This document shows positions 40,889 to 45,013 of a stretch of 45,013 nt of DNA, piece by piece. The notes below the pieces were generated by a model. That model had not been told where the DNA came from and searched no databases. It was given only the letters and a program-made list of their open reading frames with translations. The position numbers and the translations under genes were made by a program. The DNA is from Lachnospiraceae bacterium (lineage in GTDB: Bacteria; Bacillota; Clostridia; Lachnospirales; Lachnospiraceae). Numbering within the stretch: the first letter of the stretch is position 1; every line of letters starts with the position of its first letter. The stretch is from NCBI GenBank assembly GCA_017480195.1, contig JAFVBE010000043.1, positions 1 through 45,013 on the forward strand, read 5' to 3'.

Positions 40889-42088
40889 ATGGCAAAAAAA
40901 GTAGTTTTAGCAGGCGCATGTCGTACAGCAATCGGTACTATGGGCGGTTCATTAAGTACAACACCGGCATCAGAGCTTGGTGCAATCGTAATTAAGGAAG
41001 CACTTAATAGAGCAGGTGTTGCTCCTGAGAAGGTAGACCAGGTTTACATGGGCTGTGTAATTCAGGCAGGACAGGGACAGAATGTAGCTCGTCAGGCATC
41101 AATTAAGGCAGGTCTTCCTATTGAGGTTCCTGCAGTTACCATCAATGTAGTCTGTGGTTCAGGTCTTAACTGTGTAAATATGGCTGCTCAGATGATACAG
41201 GCAGGAGATGCAGATATCGTCGTAGCAGGTGGTATGGAGAATATGTCAATGGCTCCATTTGCACTTCCACAGGGACGTTACGGATATAGAATGACTTGGC
41301 CAAGCCAGAGCCAGGGCGCTCTTGTTGATACAATGGTTAAGGATGCTCTTTGGGATGCATTCAATGACTATCATATGATAAAGACTGCTGATAATGTAGC
41401 AGAGCAGTGGGGACTTACAAGAGAAGAGCTTGATGTATTCGCTGCAAACAGCCAGCAGAAGGCAAGCAAGGCTATCAAAGACGGTGCATTCAAGAAAGAA
41501 ATCGTACCTGTAGAGATTAAGAAGAAGAAGGAGACAGTTGTATTTGATACAGACGAGGGAGTTCGTGATGGCGTTACACCTGAGTCACTTGCTAAGCTTC
41601 GTCCACTTAATCCTGATGGATATGTTACTGCAGGTAACGCTTCAGGTATCAATGATGGTGCAGCAGCAGTTGTTGTAATGTCAGAGGAGAAGGCTAAAGA
41701 GCTTGGCGTTAAGCCTATGGCTACATTTGTAGCAGGTGCTCTTGCAGGTGTTGCTCCTGAGATTATGGGTATCGGTCCTGTAGCTGCAACTAAGAAGGCT
41801 ATGGCTAAGGCTGATATGAAGATTGAAGACTTCGATATTATCGAGGCAAACGAGGCTTTCGCTGCACAGTCAGTAGCAGTTGGAAAGGACCTCGGAATAG
41901 ATGTAGACAAGCAGCTTAATCCAAATGGTGGTGCTATCGCATTAGGACATCCTGTTGGAGCTTCAGGCTGCCGTATCCTTGTTACACTTCTTCACGAGAT
42001 GGAAGCAAAAGGTGCTAAGACAGGTCTTGCTACACTGTGTATCGGTGGTGGTATGGGCTGTGCAACCATCGTAAAGAGGGAGGACTAA
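40889..42088 (+). CDS. thl: acetyl-CoA acetyltransferase (thiolase)
   Basis: Thiolase joins two acetyl-CoA to acetoacetyl-CoA, the entry step of butyrate formation. The 399-residue protein has the acyl-accepting Cys89 in [16 protein letters not shown], the His of GHPVGASG, and the C-terminal catalytic Cys in [15 protein letters not shown] lies upstream. It opens the operon thl-crt-hbd-bcd, with crt only one base downstream. Codon usage is smoother (GC-richer third positions) than in accessory genes, which fits high expression. Confidence 0.96.
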   Translation: MAKKVVLAGACRTAIGTMGGSLSTTPASELGAIVIKEALNRAGVAPEKVDQVYMGCVIQAGQGQNVARQASIKAGLPIEVPAVTINVVCGSGLNCVNMAAQMIQAGDADIVVAGGMENMSMAPFALPQGRYGYRMTWPSQSQGALVDTMVKDALWDAFNDYHMIKTADNVAEQWGLTREELDVFAANSQQKASKAIKDGAFKKEIVPVEIKKKKETVVFDTDEGVRDGVTPESLAKLRPLNPDGYVTAGNASGINDGAAAVVVMSEEKAKELGVKPMATFVAGALAGVAPEIMGIGPVAATKKAMAKADMKIEDFDIIEANEAFAAQSVAVGKDLGIDVDKQLNPNGGAIALGHPVGASGCRILVTLLHEMEAKGAKTGLATLCIGGGMGCATIVKRED

Positions 42089-42089
42089 T

Positions 42090-42881
42090 ATGGAATTCAT
42101 AACATATGAGCAGGATGGATTTGTAGGTATTGTTACGATTAACAGACCTAAGGCACTTAATGCTTTGAATAGTCAGGTGCTTGAAGAAATCGAAGCTACT
42201 TTCGATGCCATTGATTTAGAAAATACAAGAGCGGTTGTTCTTACAGGTGCAGGTGAGAAATCATTTGTAGCAGGTGCAGATATAGGAGAGATGTCAACAC
42301 TTACTAAGGCTGAGGGTGAGGCATTCGGTAAAAAGGGTAATGATGTGTTCAGAAAGATTGAGACCTTCCCTATCCCTGTTATAGCAGCTATAAACGGCTT
42401 TGCTTTAGGCGGTGGCTGTGAGATATCAATGAGCTGTGATATCAGAATCTGCTCTGATAATGCCGTATTTGGACAACCTGAAGTTGGACTTGGTATTACA
42501 CCGGGATTTGGTGGAACACAGAGACTTGCGCGCTTAGTTGGTGCAGGTATGGCTAAGCAGATGATTTATTCTGCAAGAAATATCAAGGCTGACGAGGCAT
42601 ATCGTATCGGACTTGTTAATGCAGTCTACACTCAGGAGGAATTACTTCCACAGGCTAAGAAACTTGCAGCAACTATCGCTGCAAATGCTCCGATAGCAGT
42701 ACGTAACTGCAAGAAGGCTATCAATGATGGTCTTGAGGTTGATATGGATGCCGCAATCGTTATCGAGGAGAAATTATTCGGTGACTGCTTCGAGACAGAA
42801 GACCAGAAGGCAGGTATGGGTAATTTCTTAGAGAAGGACAAGGAAAAGAAGCTTAAGGTAGTTCCTTTCCAGAACAAGTAA
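42090..42881 (+). CDS. crt: 3-hydroxybutyryl-CoA dehydratase (crotonase)
   Basis: Crotonase removes water from 3-hydroxybutyryl-CoA to give crotonyl-CoA. The 263-residue protein shows the CoA-binding FVAGADIGEM, the oxyanion-hole GFALGGGCEISMSCD with a catalytic Glu, and FGQPEVGLGITPGFGGTQRL with the second Glu. GGGAGGA precedes the start inside the end of thl. The start lies one base after the thl stop, so the two are coupled. Confidence 0.95.
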   Translation: MEFITYEQDGFVGIVTINRPKALNALNSQVLEEIEATFDAIDLENTRAVVLTGAGEKSFVAGADIGEMSTLTKAEGEAFGKKGNDVFRKIETFPIPVIAAINGFALGGGCEISMSCDIRICSDNAVFGQPEVGLGITPGFGGTQRLARLVGAGMAKQMIYSARNIKADEAYRIGLVNAVYTQEELLPQAKKLAATIAANAPIAVRNCKKAINDGLEVDMDAAIVIEEKLFGDCFETEDQKAGMGNFLEKDKEKKLKVVPFQNK

Positions 42882-42894
42882 ATATTGAAATTAA

Positions 42895-42928
42895 TTAGGA
42901 AAGGGGCATTAATTTGCTTCTTTCCTAA
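42895..42928 (+). other. intercistronic hairpin between crt and hbd
   Basis: TTAGGAAAG (42895-42903) pairs perfectly with CTTTCCTAA (42920-42928) over a 16-base loop. No T run follows, so it probably protects or processes the mRNA, or weakens read-through, rather than stops transcription. Confidence 0.6.
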
Positions 42929-42972
42929 TGTAAGTTTAGCTTATAATTAAATATTTTATAGGAGGAAGAAAA

Positions 42973-43812
42973 ATGAAAGTAGGAGTTATTGGTGCCGGAA
43001 CAATGGGTTCAGGTATTGCACAGGCTTTCGCCATGACTGATGGTTATGAGGTAAGACTTTGCGACATTAAGGAAGAATATGCTGAGGGTGGAAAGGCTAA
43101 GATTCAGAAGAATATAGATTTCCTCGTTGGTAAAGAGAAGATTACAGCAGAAAAAGGTGCTGAGATTATGGGTAAGATTACAACTGGTCTTAACAATATC
43201 TGTGCTGATTGTGATCTTATTATAGAGGTTGCTCTCGAGAAGCTTGAGATTAAGCAGAATATCTTTAAGGAGCTTTCAGCTATGGTTAGCAAGGATTGTA
43301 TCTTTGCTTCAAATACTTCATCACTTTCTATAACTAAGATTGGTGAGGGCTTAGACAGACCTCTTATAGGTATGCACTTCTTCAATCCTGCTGACAGAAT
43401 GAAGCTTGTTGAGGTTATCAAGGCTGAGAATACTCCACAGGAGATGGTTGATAAGATTAAGGCTATCGCTGTTGAGATAGGCAAGACTCCTGTTGAGGTT
43501 AAGGAAGCTCCGGGATTTGTTGTAAACAGAATCTTAATCCCTATGATTAATGAAGCTATCGGCGTTCTTGATGCAGGTACTGCTTCAGCAGAGGACATTG
43601 ATATAGCTATGCAGCTTGGTGCTTCACATCCGATGGGACCTCTTCATCTCGGTGATTTAATCGGACTTGATATCTGTCTCGCTATCATGGAGGTTCTTTA
43701 CACTGAGACTAAGGACGAGAAGTATGCTCCACAGCCACTCCTTAAGAAGATGGTTGCTGACGGCAAGCTTGGAAGAAAGACAGGCGAAGGTTTCTTTAAC
43801 TACGCAAAATAG
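42973..43812 (+). CDS. hbd: 3-hydroxybutyryl-CoA dehydrogenase
   Basis: Hbd reduces acetoacetyl-CoA to 3-hydroxybutyryl-CoA with NAD(P)H. The 279-residue protein has the Rossmann motif GAGTMGSGIAQAFA (7-20), the catalytic His and Glu in IGMHFFNPADRMKLVEV, and PGFVVNRIL. A GGAGG site lies upstream. It stands between crt and bcd with gaps of 91 and 39 bases, and is part of the butyrate operon. Confidence 0.96.
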   Translation: MKVGVIGAGTMGSGIAQAFAMTDGYEVRLCDIKEEYAEGGKAKIQKNIDFLVGKEKITAEKGAEIMGKITTGLNNICADCDLIIEVALEKLEIKQNIFKELSAMVSKDCIFASNTSSLSITKIGEGLDRPLIGMHFFNPADRMKLVEVIKAENTPQEMVDKIKAIAVEIGKTPVEVKEAPGFVVNRILIPMINEAIGVLDAGTASAEDIDIAMQLGASHPMGPLHLGDLIGLDICLAIMEVLYTETKDEKYAPQPLLKKMVADGKLGRKTGEGFFNYAK

Positions 43813-43851
43813 TATATAAACTATAATTAAATAAATGGAGGAACAAAAATC

Positions 43852-45013
43852 ATGGATTTTACATTGAGCAAAGAACATGAGATGGCAAGAACTCTTTTCA
43901 AGGACTTCGCTGAAAATGAGGTTAAGCCACTTGCTCAGGAAATCGACGAGCAGCACAGATTTCCAAGAGAAACAGTAGAAAAGATGGCTAAGTACGGATT
44001 CTTAGGAATTCCTGTACCAAAGGAAATGGGCGGACAGGGATGCGATCCTTTGACATATGTTATGTGTGTTGAGGAGCTTTCTAAGGTTTGCGGTACTACA
44101 GGCGTTATCGTATCAGCACATACTTCACTTTGTGTTGACCCTATTCAGACCTATGGTACTCCTGCACAGAAGGAGAAATATCTTCCTGACCTTGCTTCAG
44201 GTAAGAAGTTAGGTGCTTTTGGTCTTACTGAGCCGGGAGCAGGTACTGATGCTCAGGGACAGCAGACTAAGGCTGTACTTGACGGAGATGAGTGGGTACT
44301 TAATGGTTCAAAGTGTTTCATTACCAATGGTAAGGAAGCTGATGTATATATCGTTATCGCAGTTACAGGTACTGTAGAGAAGCGTGGCAAGAAGATGAAG
44401 GAAATTTCAGCATTTATCGTTGAGAAGGGAACTCCGGGATTCACATTTGGTACTAAGGAGAACAAGATGGGTATCTGCGGTTCATCAACATATGAGCTTA
44501 TCTTTACTGATTGCCGTATCCCTAAGGATGCACTTCTCGGACAGAAGGGTAAGGGCTTCAATATAGCAATGCATACACTTGACGGTGGTCGTATCGGTAT
44601 TGCCGCTCAGGCACTCGGTATTGCAGAGGGCGCTCTTGAGACTACAATTAACTATGTTAAGGAGAGAAAGCAGTTTGGCAGAAGCATAGCACAGTTCCAG
44701 AATACTCAGTTTGTATTGGCTGACCTTGCTACTAAGGTTGAGGCTGCTAAGCTTCTTGTATATAAGGCTGCTATGAAGAAGGCTGAGTTTGCTGCTAATC
44801 CAAAGACTTCATACTCAGTTGAGGCTGCTATGGCTAAGCTTTGTGCAGCAGAGGTAGCTATGGAAGTAACTACTAAGTGCGTTCAGTTACATGGTGGTTA
44901 CGGATACATCAAGGAGTATGATGTAGAGCGTATGATGCGTGATGCTAAGATTACTGAAATCTACGAAGGAACTTCTGAGGTTCAGCGTATGGTTATCAGC
45001 GCAAACTTATTAA
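43852..45013 (+). CDS. bcd: butyryl-CoA dehydrogenase (partial at the window end)
   Basis: Bcd reduces crotonyl-CoA to butyryl-CoA and, with the electron-transfer flavoprotein, couples this to ferredoxin reduction. ATG 43852 has GGAGG 10 bases upstream. 387 codons are visible and end in VISANLL, close to the normal family end, so only a few residues are missing. Motifs: FGLTEPGAGTDA, the FAD-binding MGICGSSTYELIF, RKQFGRSIAQFQ, and the catalytic Glu in ITEIYEGTSE (about residue 372). etfB and etfA probably follow beyond the window. Confidence 0.95.
   Translation, partial: MDFTLSKEHEMARTLFKDFAENEVKPLAQEIDEQHRFPRETVEKMAKYGFLGIPVPKEMGGQGCDPLTYVMCVEELSKVCGTTGVIVSAHTSLCVDPIQTYGTPAQKEKYLPDLASGKKLGAFGLTEPGAGTDAQGQQTKAVLDGDEWVLNGSKCFITNGKEADVYIVIAVTGTVEKRGKKMKEISAFIVEKGTPGFTFGTKENKMGICGSSTYELIFTDCRIPKDALLGQKGKGFNIAMHTLDGGRIGIAAQALGIAEGALETTINYVKERKQFGRSIAQFQNTQFVLADLATKVEAAKLLVYKAAMKKAEFAANPKTSYSVEAAMAKLCAAEVAMEVTTKCVQLHGGYGYIKEYDVERMMRDAKITEIYEGTSEVQRMVISANLL

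Overview
The window looks like a chromosomal segment of a low-GC, Gram-positive gut anaerobe, most likely a butyrate-producing member of the Lachnospiraceae (Butyrivibrio/Coprococcus/Roseburia type). The grounds are a butyrate operon in the order thl-crt-hbd-bcd, an NfnAB-type transhydrogenase, strong AGGAGG ribosome binding sites, tRNA genes without encoded CCA, and many family-restricted membrane and lipoprotein genes. The genus call is inference; the pathway calls rest on motifs that can be read.

Layout. 1-2240: tail of an upstream gene, two small membrane proteins, a lipoprotein, and an internally deleted PD-(D/E)XK (Rpn-type) transposase-like gene. 2287-5948: de novo pyrimidine genes pyrF-pyrK-pyrD, a small membrane protein and an HD phosphohydrolase. 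6063-13443: a large unknown protein, a Gln-rich YARHG membrane protein, an Amidase_3 lipoprotein, deoB, pdp and a small membrane protein that shares an unnamed domain with the YARHG protein. 13544-16805: purE, pcrA and a small acidic membrane protein. 16912-18661: six tRNA genes (Pro, Gly, Arg, His, Gln, Lys), a hicAB toxin-antitoxin pair with a 13-bp inverted-repeat operator, then tRNA-Leu. 18669-22244: a minus-strand LuxR-type regulator with a degenerate receiver, a lipoprotein, a ParE/RelE fossil behind a consensus promoter, and a MATE transporter. 22334-24575: tRNA-Val, tRNA-Met, ispF with a Cys-rich tail, and a family 3 glycosidase. 24649-28333: nfnA-nfnB and small unknown genes. 28521-31346: queH, a coupled pair of XRE regulators, and divergent thyA-folA. 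31553-39313: a YbjQ/zinc-ribbon protein, a very acidic TPR-like protein, a giant coiled-coil protein with a degenerate AAA+ domain, and an MreB-like actin. 39315-40701: a 347-bp hairpin element, a truncated IS110 transposase with a well-structured upstream non-coding region (candidate bridge RNA), a small unknown gene and a second palindromic element. 40800-45013: thl-crt-hbd-bcd, with bcd running off the end.

How it fits together. Thl, Crt, Hbd and Bcd convert acetyl-CoA to butyryl-CoA. NfnAB exchanges electrons between ferredoxin, NADH and NADPH and would complement the Bcd-Etf bifurcation step. PyrFKD, PurE, DeoB, Pdp, ThyA and FolA cover nucleotide synthesis and salvage. The two most unusual places are the 31.5-39.3 kb cluster, which reads like a possible lineage-specific cytoskeletal or scaffold system, and the 39.3-40.7 kb stretch, which holds a truncated IS110 with its non-coding RNA end and two palindromic elements.
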